Of a stretch of 21,807 nt of DNA, positions 8,213 to 16,800 are shown in pieces. Every line of letters starts with the position of its first letter. The stretch's first letter is position 1. The stretch spans positions 21,355-43,161 of the forward strand of contig PBUZ01000029.1 in assembly GCA_002728035.1 (NCBI GenBank), read 5' to 3'. The DNA comes from Methanobacteriota archaeon. Its GTDB lineage: Archaea; Thermoplasmatota; Poseidoniia; Poseidoniales; Poseidoniaceae. The translations under genes were made by a program, and so were the position numbers. The notes under the pieces are model-generated. The model saw only the letters and a program-made list of their open reading frames with translations. It ran no database searches and had not been told where the DNA came from.

Positions 8213-9607
8213 TCACGCTGGAAGTTCCAATTCCACGGCGAAGAGCGGGTCTGGGTCGGTTGAGTCGTGATAGGCGACGACCACTCCCCCGTCGTTGAGC
8301 AGTCCGAGTGAGGCGAAGTCAAAACGGATGTCGTTGCCTGCTCCTGAGGTTGAATCAAGGTCGCCTTGTCCGATGTAGGTGAGGGTGTCGGGAGACATGT
8401 CCTCGGAATAGCCGCGTACGTGGTAAACCGTGTCAACATCAGGCCCATCGCTGGATTGGTAACGGACGTTGAGCACGAAGAGGTCGAGTTCACCGTTTCC
8501 TTGGAATTCCCATTCTTCGATGGAAGATGCTCGGTCACCCAAGTCGTAGGTGTGGTTGACCCATGTTACAGCGCCGTCAACGGACATGTAATGGACAAAG
8601 GACGTGCCTTGGTTTGCTACGCAATGAATGGTGCCAGAACGGTCAATTTGACAGTATTCGGATGGGAATTGAATGCTCAGTTCGTTGAACTCAAGGGAGG
8701 TGTCCATGAAAGCAGCGTTGCCGTTGTTGTAGTAGGCGGGGAACACCAAGCCACCCGAGGGTACGGGGAAGGCTCGCATTTCCTTGTGGGGTTTGTTGAC
8801 ATCCCAGTAGGCAGGTAAATCGGCGGTGGTGAAGTTCAAATCCACTTCGATTGGCGGGTCACCACCGTCACGTCCAGGGAATTGGAAGGGGTAGTAATTG
8901 AGGCCGTCCACGCTGATTTGGCCACCGGCGTTTTGCGTTTGATGCCAGAAATTGGAAACAACGATGCTGGCCCATTCTCCACTGCCGATGCTCGCATCGA
9001 TGGGGCCGATGACTTCAACTTGCCACGATCGGTCGTAGAACGGCTCTGTGATTCGGTTGTAGCACCATTTCCATTCGCCTTCGGATTCATCGTAGAGGAT
9101 CGCGTAGAACTTGTCCAGTTTGAGGTCGCCACCCACGTAGGGGAACCACGACATCGAAATGATGTCGCCGTTGGTGGCTTGGACGATGCTTCCCTCACCA
9201 AGTCCCTCTTGTCCCGGATTGGTCGGGACGAAGGTGCGGCATTGTTGGTCGGGCAGCGCTGGTGGGATGTAGGTGTCCCAGATGTGGCCGCGGTCGGTGG
9301 AAAACACGGGGTATTCACCACCGATGTTGAGGATTTGCCCGTCGATGTCGGTGGCGAGGTAGTGCTCGCAACAATTTCCGCCGTACGATGCATCAAACAC
9401 CGCCCAAGTGGTGTTGGTTGATTCGTTGGTGCGCAAGTCAACGGTGACGAACATGCGCTCAACTTCATGGGCTTGGGGGTCAATTCGCTCGTAGTCTGCC
9501 CAAATGGGTTGCTTCTGCTCCACTTCGATAACGCCTGAACCGTCACCAAAACAACCTGCAAGCACCATGGACAGCGCCAAGGTGAAGCCGAGGAGGGCTC
9601 GTCGCAT
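8213..9607 (-). CDS. Asp-box (BNR/sialidase-like) lipoprotein of unknown function
   Basis: Secreted lipoprotein of 464 residues from ATG 9607. The signal peptide MRRALLGFTLALSMVLAGC has a textbook lipobox with Cys19. A TTG-initiated extension to 9676 would overlap the end of the upstream gene and spoil the signal peptide. The mature part is beta-rich. It holds one canonical Asp-box (S-x-D-x-G-x-x-W, residues 103-110) and a degenerate one (SVDGAVTW, 342-349), suggesting a sialidase-like beta-propeller. Scattered cysteines (including a CC pair at 79-80) could form disulfides. I cannot identify sialidase catalytic residues, so no enzymatic function is claimed. It lies 65 bp downstream of the BtuF-like gene on the same strand but has its own TATA-like box. 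Confidence 0.75.
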   Translation of the reverse strand: MRRALLGFTLALSMVLAGCFGDGSGVIEVEQKQPIWADYERIDPQAHEVERMFVTVDLRTNESTNTTWAVFDASYGGNCCEHYLATDIDGQILNIGGEYPVFSTDRGHIWDTYIPPALPDQQCRTFVPTNPGQEGLGEGSIVQATNGDIISMSWFPYVGGDLKLDKFYAILYDESEGEWKWCYNRITEPFYDRSWQVEVIGPIDASIGSGEWASIVVSNFWHQTQNAGGQISVDGLNYYPFQFPGRDGGDPPIEVDLNFTTADLPAYWDVNKPHKEMRAFPVPSGGLVFPAYYNNGNAAFMDTSLEFNELSIQFPSEYCQIDRSGTIHCVANQGTSFVHYMSVDGAVTWVNHTYDLGDRASSIEEWEFQGNGELDLFVLNVRYQSSDGPDVDTVYHVRGYSEDMSPDTLTYIGQGDLDSTSGAGNDIRFDFASLGLLNDGGVVVAYHDSTDPDPLFAVELELPA

Positions 9608-9628
9608 GAAGTTCCGTTGCTGGGGCGT

Positions 9629-9637
9629 GATTTGAAG
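9629..9637 (-). promoter_or_regulatory. TATA-like box of the Asp-box lipoprotein gene
   Basis: CTTCAAATC on the minus strand, centred 26 nt upstream of ATG 9607, in the 65-bp gap after the BtuF-like gene. No Shine-Dalgarno sequence precedes the ATG, which fits a leaderless transcript. Confidence 0.35.
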
Positions 9638-9672
9638 CCGTCGCTTTGGGTCGCTGCGCCTTCCGACGGGAA

Positions 9673-10422
9673 TCAAGGGCGATGGTGCTCAAGCAAGTGG
9701 TGCAGGGCTTTGGCGGTGTAACTACCCATCCACGTCAAGGCCTCACCATCGATGTGATGAAGCGAAAGGCCGATGCCCCCAGCCTCCAACACCGCCTGCT
9801 GCAAAGCCAGCCCTTCTTCGACGGAGAAATCATGCGGTTCGGTTGTCAAAAACACATGCTGAACACCGTGTTCGATGAGCGATTTCGGGGTGACTTCGGG
9901 ATAGCCCGTACCGTTTGGTTCGATCACGGGAACAGCGTACCCAAGCCATGAGATCATGTTGCCCGCATAGGTGGCTCCGTTCGCAGCCATCAGCGGGTCG
10001 TGCCAGATGAGCGGAAGTGCTACCTCTCCCTTGCTGGCCGGCGCTTTACGAAGCGTATCTTCAATCTCTGCTGCTAAGCATTCCGCTTGTTCAATGCGGG
10101 AAACTGCTTGGCCGAGCTGGCGTAGCATGGAGGGTACCTCATCGGGATGCTTCACATGACAGACAAAGACATCGAAGCCTTGCTCAATGCACCAATCGTG
10201 AACCGCTTTGGGGTTCTCGTCCCGGTCCATGACCACCAAATCGGGTTGGGCTGCCATGATTTTGGACAACGTGGGCGTTTTGGTACCGCCAACGACGGGA
10301 ACATCCGCAACCTGTTGCTTTGGGTGGATGCACCACGGTGTTCTTCCAACGATTTGGGTTGCATCCAAACCGAGGTCAAACAAGGTCAGGGTAAGGCTTG
10401 GCACCAAGGATACGATGCGCAC
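9673..10422 (-). CDS. Cytosolic BtuF-like helical-backbone metal receptor (corrinoid-binding type)
   Basis: Substrate-binding protein fold of the BtuF/FhuD class (two Rossmann-like lobes joined by a rigid helix), 249 residues. The start SLVPSLTLTLFDLGL and the block VGRTPWCIHP are hallmarks of the 'cobalamin-binding protein' subgroup; the second lobe begins near LPLIWHDPLMAANGATYAGNM. It has neither signal peptide nor lipobox, so it should stay in the cytosol, and no ABC permease or ATPase gene is nearby. The GTG start at 10422 is set by a GAGG ribosome-binding site that overlaps the ileS stop (9 bp gap), implying translational coupling to ileS. The ligand (corrinoid, haem or another chelate) is not shown by the sequence. 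Confidence 0.8.
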   Translation of the reverse strand: MRIVSLVPSLTLTLFDLGLDATQIVGRTPWCIHPKQQVADVPVVGGTKTPTLSKIMAAQPDLVVMDRDENPKAVHDWCIEQGFDVFVCHVKHPDEVPSMLRQLGQAVSRIEQAECLAAEIEDTLRKAPASKGEVALPLIWHDPLMAANGATYAGNMISWLGYAVPVIEPNGTGYPEVTPKSLIEHGVQHVFLTTEPHDFSVEEGLALQQAVLEAGGIGLSLHHIDGEALTWMGSYTAKALHHLLEHHRP

Positions 10423-10429
10423 GCCATCG

Positions 10430-10433
10430 CCTC
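10430..10433 (-). promoter_or_regulatory. Ribosome-binding site deciding the BtuF-like GTG start
   Basis: GAGG on the minus strand, overlapping the TGA of ileS and 7 nt upstream of GTG 10422. It supports GTG as start and coupling to ileS translation. Confidence 0.6.
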
Positions 10434-13400
10434 AGTTGACGGTGAAATACACCACGGTTCCGTCGACCTCAAAGCGCTCAGTTTCGGCGGGAGGGGTGGT
10501 GCCTTCGGGATGAAAGATGCAGCCGGCGGCACGGGTTTCGGTGGCGACCCAAGCCTCGTCCTCAGCTTGCATTGCCGGGGGATTTTCCATCCACACCTCG
10601 AGGTCAATGGTGTCTTCCATGGCCAAGTTGAGCGTTTTTCGCTGTGCCTGCACCCTGCGAGTGATGTCTCTTGCCATCCCCTTGGAGAGCAGTGCGGGAG
10701 AATCGTTCATGTCCAACACGAGACTGACATGGAGGCTTTGGTCGTCTCCAGCATCCACTTCAACCGTTTGTGCAGCGAAACCCTCTCGCTCCACACGCTT
10801 GACCTCAACATCGCCCGCTTCAACGAGCACACCGAGGACTTCCGCACCGCCTCCGTTGATGCTGGCCAGCAGGGCTTCAGGGTCTTCGGTTGTTCGAATA
10901 GCGTTGGCCACGTCGTTGACCTGCGCACGGGCCTTGGGTGCCAAAGCACGGAAGTTGGGCGCCAGTTCAACCCGCTGGAAACGGTCCAAGTCGTTTTCGA
11001 CCAAGATGGTCTCAACGTTCAATTCCTCTGCGAGCAGTTCGTGGAAGGCTGACAGGTCGGGGCCAGCGACGATCCATCCTTGCGCACACGGCAAGCGCTG
11101 CCTTCGGTTGCCGTCAATGCGAATTCTCCGACCGGCTTCTGCAAGTTCTCGGACCAGGTTCATCGTCGCTTCAAGTTCAAGGTCTTGGGGCGGCAATGCT
11201 GCGGTTGCACGAGCCGCGTCTTCGTCCCAAGCATCGGAGGTAGCACCCTCGAGTGTGCCGGGGATACCCAACGGCCAGTTGGCCGTGTGAACCGAGACAC
11301 CCGTCAAGTTTCGGTGGATTTCATCGACCATGAAGGGGGCGACGGGCGCCACCAAACGGCACACCGTCGTCAACACCTCATGGAGCGTGTGCTGGCAAGC
11401 GAGCTTGTCATTGGATTCAGCCTCGTCCCACAGTCGTCGGCGGCTTCGGCGGACGTACCAGTTGGATACATCGTTCACCATGAAATCCTCAAGGTCGCGG
11501 CACGCTTTGTGGAATTGCCAGTTTACGAAATTGTCGTGATAGGCGTTGGCCACGGTGTGCAAACGGGAGAGGATCCATCGGTCAAGTTCCGAGCGTTGTT
11601 CAACAGGAAGCGATGCCGTTTCTGGGTCAAACCCGTCAAGGGCTGCGTAGTCGGCATGGAACTTGTAGACGTTCCACATGGTCAAGAACATCTTGGCGTA
11701 TGTTTCACGTACGCCGTTGGGGTCGAACTTGAGTGGGTTCCATGGCGCACCTGCCGTGACCATGTACCAACGTGTTGCGTCGGCACCTTCACGATTGAAA
11801 TGGTCCCAGGGGTCGACGATGTTACCTCTCGACTTGGACATTTTCTTTCCTTCAGCGTCGAGGATCAACCCCAGCGACAAACAGCGCTTGTAGCACATGT
11901 CGTCAAAGACGGTTGCGGAAACGGCCAGCAAGGTGTAGAACCATCCTCGAGTTTGGTCAACCCCCTCGCAGATGTAATCGATGGGGAAGGAGGCGTCGAA
12001 CACGTCTGCGTTTTCAAAGGGGTAATGCCATTGAGCGAAGGAGGCACAACCCGAGTCAAACCAGCAATCCATGACAAAGGGTTCACGTTGCATGGGCTCT
12101 CCATTGTCCGAGAGCAGGGTGAATGCGTCAACCACGGGCCGATGCAAGTCAACATCATCTGGACACTCGGGGTTTTCGATACCAGCGGCGACGGCCTTGG
12201 CGACTTCCTCCTGAAGTTCCTTGATGGAGCCGACACACTTCATTTCACCTGAAGCACTTCGCCAAACGGGCAGAGGTGTGCCCCAATAGCGTTCTCGGGA
12301 GATGGCCCAATCCTTGACGTTGCGCAACCATTCACCAAAGCGGCCTTCGCCCACCCAATCAGGTGCCCATTCGACTTGGTCGTTGAACTTCAGCAGGTTG
12401 TCCTTCACGGCCGTCATGCGGACGAACCAGGAATCCATGGCGTAGTAGAGCAACGGGTGGTCGGTACGCCAGCAGTGCGGGTAGTCGTGGAGGTAATCCT
12501 TCTCTCGGTAGAGCAGGCCGCTCTCCGGACCCTTTCCGTTGCTGCCGTGAGGCGATGAAAGCAGGCCGATGATGGTCTCGTCGCAGTCCTTGACGTATGT
12601 TCCGTCGAGGTCGGGATGGGTGCCTGCAACGAAGGCGCCGTCCATGTCCACGGTGTGATGTGCGGGCAGCCCCGCTTCCATACCGAGGTTGTAGTCGTCT
12701 TCACCGTACATCACGGCGGTGTGTACCACACCTGTACCGTCGGTGGTGGTGACCCAATCTGCGGCCAGTACGGTCCAGGCCGTGGTGGATTCGCCTCGAG
12801 GCACGGCGCCAGGGAACAGCGGTTCATAGGCGCGGCCAATCAGAGCGGATCCTGGGAATTCCTCAACGATGTCGACGTGGTGGCGAAGCACTTCTTTCAT
12901 GAGTTCCTTGGCGAGAATGATCTCCTCGCCGATGTTTGCACCACCTGCACCCGTCCATGAATCCCCGGCTTCTTCTTTGATGCGACAACGGACATAGGTG
13001 ACTTCCGGCCCTACCGCCAAACCGACGTTTCCAGGGAGCGTCCAAGGCGTGGTCGTCCACGCCAAAATGGAGGCGTCATCGTCCACGAGTTTGAATTTGA
13101 CATAGACCGATGGTTCCTCGACTTCTTTGTAACCGAGCGCCACTTCGTGACTGGAATAGGACGTCCCCGTTTGTGGGCAGTAAGGCAGCACCTTGTAACC
13201 TCGGTAGAGCAGACCTTTCTCGAACATTTGTTTGAGTGCCCACCAAGAAGATTCGATGTAGTTGTTGTTGAGCGTGACGTAGGGGTTGTCCAAGTCAACC
13301 CAATATGCCATGCGTTCTGTCATTTCTCGCCAAGCCGCCTCGTAGGTCCAGACCGATTCTCGGCAGGCCTGATTGAATTCGGCCATGCCGAAGGCTTCAA

Positions 13401-13725
13401 TCGCCTCGTTGCTCATCAAGTCCAGTCGCTTTTGCACCTCGATTTCGACGGGAAGGCCGTGGGTATCCCAGCCACCTTTTCGTTCAACAAGGAAGCCCTC
13501 CATGGCCTTCCAACGACAGACGAGATCCTTGTAGGTGCGAGCCACGACGTGATGGATCCCGGGTTTTCCGTTGGCCGTCGGTGGGCCTTCAAGGAAAATG
13601 AACGGAGCACCTGAGCGTCGGTGTTCAATGGATGCCTGGAACGTTCCTTCCTCTGCCCACCGCTTCAACAAGTTCGTTTCCAACTGAACAGCGTTCAGTT
13701 CACCTGCCGATGAGGGCTGAGCCAT
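10432..13725 (-). CDS. ileS: Isoleucyl-tRNA synthetase, type 2 (archaeal/eukaryotic-like)
   Basis: Class I synthetase charging tRNA-Ile with isoleucine, with a hydrolytic editing domain. From ATG 13725 it has 1097 residues, normal for type 2 IleRS. The HIGH-like motif is GIHH at 56-59 within GPPTANGKPGIHH, a type 2 form. The CP1 editing domain has WTTTPWTLPGN (from ~223) and HTAVMYGEDDY. KMSKS lies at 628-632 (bases 11830-11844), followed by the helical anticodon-binding domain (VSNWYVRRSRRRLW) and a long C-terminal domain. Start choice: GGTGG 7 nt upstream of ATG 13725 and family N-terminus length favour MAQPSS; ATG 13776 (MNKFW) and ATG 13788 (MSLKMNK) are possible longer starts. It is the first gene of a leftward block with the BtuF-like gene. 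Confidence 0.96.
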   Translation of the reverse strand: MAQPSSAGELNAVQLETNLLKRWAEEGTFQASIEHRRSGAPFIFLEGPPTANGKPGIHHVVARTYKDLVCRWKAMEGFLVERKGGWDTHGLPVEIEVQKRLDLMSNEAIEAFGMAEFNQACRESVWTYEAAWREMTERMAYWVDLDNPYVTLNNNYIESSWWALKQMFEKGLLYRGYKVLPYCPQTGTSYSSHEVALGYKEVEEPSVYVKFKLVDDDASILAWTTTPWTLPGNVGLAVGPEVTYVRCRIKEEAGDSWTGAGGANIGEEIILAKELMKEVLRHHVDIVEEFPGSALIGRAYEPLFPGAVPRGESTTAWTVLAADWVTTTDGTGVVHTAVMYGEDDYNLGMEAGLPAHHTVDMDGAFVAGTHPDLDGTYVKDCDETIIGLLSSPHGSNGKGPESGLLYREKDYLHDYPHCWRTDHPLLYYAMDSWFVRMTAVKDNLLKFNDQVEWAPDWVGEGRFGEWLRNVKDWAISRERYWGTPLPVWRSASGEMKCVGSIKELQEEVAKAVAAGIENPECPDDVDLHRPVVDAFTLLSDNGEPMQREPFVMDCWFDSGCASFAQWHYPFENADVFDASFPIDYICEGVDQTRGWFYTLLAVSATVFDDMCYKRCLSLGLILDAEGKKMSKSRGNIVDPWDHFNREGADATRWYMVTAGAPWNPLKFDPNGVRETYAKMFLTMWNVYKFHADYAALDGFDPETASLPVEQRSELDRWILSRLHTVANAYHDNFVNWQFHKACRDLEDFMVNDVSNWYVRRSRRRLWDEAESNDKLACQHTLHEVLTTVCRLVAPVAPFMVDEIHRNLTGVSVHTANWPLGIPGTLEGATSDAWDEDAARATAALPPQDLELEATMNLVRELAEAGRRIRIDGNRRQRLPCAQGWIVAGPDLSAFHELLAEELNVETILVENDLDRFQRVELAPNFRALAPKARAQVNDVANAIRTTEDPEALLASINGGGAEVLGVLVEAGDVEVKRVEREGFAAQTVEVDAGDDQSLHVSLVLDMNDSPALLSKGMARDITRRVQAQRKTLNLAMEDTIDLEVWMENPPAMQAEDEAWVATETRAAGCIFHPEGTTPPAETERFEVDGTVVYFTVN

Positions 13726-13732
13726 GTTGCTT

Positions 13733-13737
13733 CCACC
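13733..13737 (-). promoter_or_regulatory. Ribosome-binding site favouring the ileS start at 13725
   Basis: GGTGG on the minus strand, 7 nt upstream of ATG 13725. It matches the GGTG core complementary to the archaeal 16S rRNA 3' end. With the promoter box at 13805-13813 it implies a leader of about 55 nt. Confidence 0.4.
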
Positions 13738-13804
13738 GAGGGCTCGGTTTTGAATATCACTCCAAAACTTGTTCATTTTCAACGACATCCGTTTTTTCTG
13801 ATAG

Positions 13805-13813
13805 AATATCAAG
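13805..13813 (-). promoter_or_regulatory. TATA-like box of ileS
   Basis: CTTGATATT on the minus strand, continuing into CTAT. It predicts a transcript start near 13783, only a few bases before the alternative ATG 13776, so a leaderless longer IleRS is also possible. It sits in the 167-bp divergent spacer between ileS and the giant surface protein gene. Confidence 0.35.
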
Positions 13814-13862
13814 GTGCAGTTCTCACAATGGATGCGATTTCTCAAAAGAGAGCAGGCGTATC

Positions 13863-13871
13863 CTTCAAGTC
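13863..13871 (+). promoter_or_regulatory. TATA-like box of the giant surface protein gene
   Basis: CTTCAAGTC centred 26 nt before ATG 13893. It is nearly identical to the box CTTCAAATC of the Asp-box lipoprotein. A second similar element (CTTCAATG, 13872-13879) follows at once; if that were the functional one, neither in-frame ATG (13893 or 13908) would be ideally placed. Confidence 0.35.
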
Positions 13872-13892
13872 CTTCAATGCCCACCCAGCGCC

Positions 13893-16800
13893 ATGGCGGG
13901 GAGGCGTATGCATGCTACGGCCATTGGTTTGGTCATGCTGCTGGTGTTCAGCACATGGCTTGGAGCCATGACTTCAAGCGACGTGAACCGCTCAGAGTTG
14001 GGCGTTGAATCTGGTCCCCAATGGGTTGGTGCAGGCGATGAGATGAACCTCACCCTTACCGCAACACCAAACACCAATTTCAAGCTCGACTTGCCCAGCG
14101 ATGAGCCGTTGGTCAGTGCTGAGCTCAAGTTTACACCGAAGGTGTTGCCAACACAGTCGGGTTTTGTTTGGGAGGATGGCGCTGATTGGAACCACGCAGA
14201 TTCCATCTCCAACGGTTCCACCGTGTCCAACGGTGCGTTAACCGGCTCATCACCCGGTATTTTATGGGATTTCAACACCAACAACCAAGGTTGGACCTTC
14301 CAAAATTCCTACACGGCTCGCGTGACCTCGCCTGCATGCGGCTACAACGGCTCCTCGGGTGGTTCGTTACGAACCTATGCAGGCTCGACCTACGGCACAT
14401 CACCGGTGGTGAACTTAGCGGGCGGCACCAATGTCCCGTTCCACGCATGGGTCCATGAGGGTCGGTCGGGTTGCGGAGAAACGCCCGACAGCGGTGAGAA
14501 CCTCCAATTCCAATACAAGACCGCCACCGGGTCATGGACCGTGTTCCGAACCTTCAGCGGAGGCGGCTCCCAAACATCCAACTTCCAATTCATGACCACG
14601 CTTCCGGCAGCGGCCCTTCACAGCGCCTCACAATTCCGAATCCATCAGACCAGCGGAAGCAGCACCTGTTGCGATTACTGGTTTGTTGACGATGTTCACA
14701 TCGCCACCCCGCCCGAGTCCAATTGGACCAGCCCAACGTTGGGCCACAAGGCCGGTTCAACGCAGTTGTTGGCCGATGACACCTACGCACCGTTGTTCAT
14801 GGAAGCCATGATTCCCGAGGGCGCATACCTCAACTGGTCGATCCTCAATTCAGCGGGTGAGGTCGTGCCCGGCATGCACGGATCCAATGAATTGGTGGTG
14901 CCGTTGAATCTCCTCGATTACGACCTCATTGACCAATTCCGCCTCCACCTCGAATTCATCGGCAGCGCCAGCGGAATGCCCGAAGTGTATGCCATTGCTG
15001 GCGACGGCTCGAGAACAGAATCCTTCCACACGGACCCCTCGCTCAAAGGCTGGACGATGACCAACACCACGTTCTCACCTGCGGGCATCAGCGGTCATGC
15101 AAATTCCAGCATGGTCTCGCCTTGGTTCCTCGCCAATGCTCCTGTCTACGATGCGATGTTGAACGGCATTGTGACCAATGCAGAAGTGCACGTACGCCAA
15201 CATGTGGACGATCCTTGGACCAACGTCACGCTGCCCTACATCCCTGAGGTCAGCCAAGCGACGGTTGGCATGCAAGTTCGCATCGTGCCCCTTCCACCCT
15301 CGGACGGAAACATGAGCAACTTCACGACCTGGAGCATCACCGAACTCACCACCGATTTGTTCGGTGGCCAACACCCCGCTCGTCCCTCGCTGGACTTTTA
15401 CCTCGACGAGCGCTATGAATGGGGCGGTGAAGACGAGCGTGTTGGTGTCTGGGGATGGCAAAATCGCTTCGTCAATGCAGAGGAAACGATGGATGTGGTG
15501 ATGACTGGTGGTGCACCTGCTGTTGCCAAAGCATGGGTGCCGACCCATGATTTGACCTCCTTTGGGTTTGGTTACAACGCTCAAAATGGCCACATCCGAG
15601 ACGTCGCCCTCTTCGTCGGCAACACCTTGGTAGCCAACCGTAGCCTCGACAACACATCGGCAGGATTGTTCCATTTGACGCCCGATGAATTCGCAGCCTT
15701 CACCACCGAACTTTCCGGCGTCGCTACTTCCGTTTCCATCCTTTCCACCGATTTCACCGAAGTTCGCATCGAACTTACTGGGCAAGGTGTGGCCACTTTG
15801 GGTGGATTGCGTGCCACCTACGATGCTTCTCACAACCTGGTGGCCAACGCTGATTCGGCCTTCGTTATGGGCGTCAATGAGGCCCGAACCTCAGTGGCGA
15901 ACATCGGTGGCATGCAAGCCGTTCCGATGCCGTTCATGGCCGAAAGCCGTGGCGGTTTAACCGTGGAAGTGGTGGCGCTTCAAACATCGGGAACGGTGGT
16001 GCTCAAGGACGGAGCGATGCACAATGCCCCGACCGTCCTCACGCCAAGTCAACAATGGCAGACCATCTCAACCGAGTATCAAGTGGTTGGAGGCGTCGTC
16101 ACCCATCACCGACTCGATGTGTTCAGTAAGAACCACCAAGCCACATGGCTCTTCCCCGATGCAGGCGGTGCGCCCGCTGGTTTGGGTGACGCCTCGCTGG
16201 TTGAACTCCACCCGACCAACCCCATCACCGTGACGGAAGACGGCATGATGGTCACGACCAACATCACGTTCCGCATCAATCCGATGTGGGACGATGAGAT
16301 GCAATTGACGGCCACCTCTCGCCTCGTCTTGCAAAGCGGTGTCGTCTCGGTGCCGTTCTCTCACACTTGGGGCGCCTACAATTCGCAGGGTTACGAAAAC
16401 GATCTCGAACTCAAATCGATGGTGTTCTCCGAGGACGGCGTTCCAATGCCGCCTTCGCGCCAATACCTTCGAGGTGGTGAATCGATGAACATCTCTGTTG
16501 AAGTTGGGTTCGAAGGCCTCAATTCGGAACATGGATTCGTTGACGGCGATGCCTTGCTCACGTTGTACATGGACGGCATCGAAGTTCGCAACACCACGTC
16601 CTTGGAAGGCACATACTGGAACTTCACGCAGGCGATTCCCTTCACCTACGACGACGTGACTTGGACCGTCCAACTCCAATCCCTCAACGGCTCTTCGGTG
16701 GTTGACCCTTCGGAACTCGACCGCACCTTTACCGTGGATTCGGTCAAGCCGGAGGTCATCGACGCTTCGATGTATCGTTACGACCACCGCACACCAAGCC

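Noticed and set aside
9608..9676. TTG-initiated 23-residue extension of the Asp-box lipoprotein
   Set aside because: It overlaps the stop of the BtuF-like gene and places an Arg/Gln-rich stretch before a textbook lipobox signal peptide starting at ATG 9607.
10147..11052. 301-codon open frame on the + strand
   Set aside because: Antisense to the BtuF-like gene and the 3' end of ileS; no recognisable motif or plausible start signal.
11080..12252. 390-codon open frame on the + strand
   Set aside because: It lies wholly antisense to ileS, whose protein carries full synthetase motifs; the translation has no recognisable domain and its openness follows from ileS codon bias.
13632..13892. N-terminal extension of the giant surface protein into the ileS region
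   Set aside because: It would overlap the ileS start and its promoter, has no signal peptide character, and puts the real signal peptide 88 residues inside the protein.
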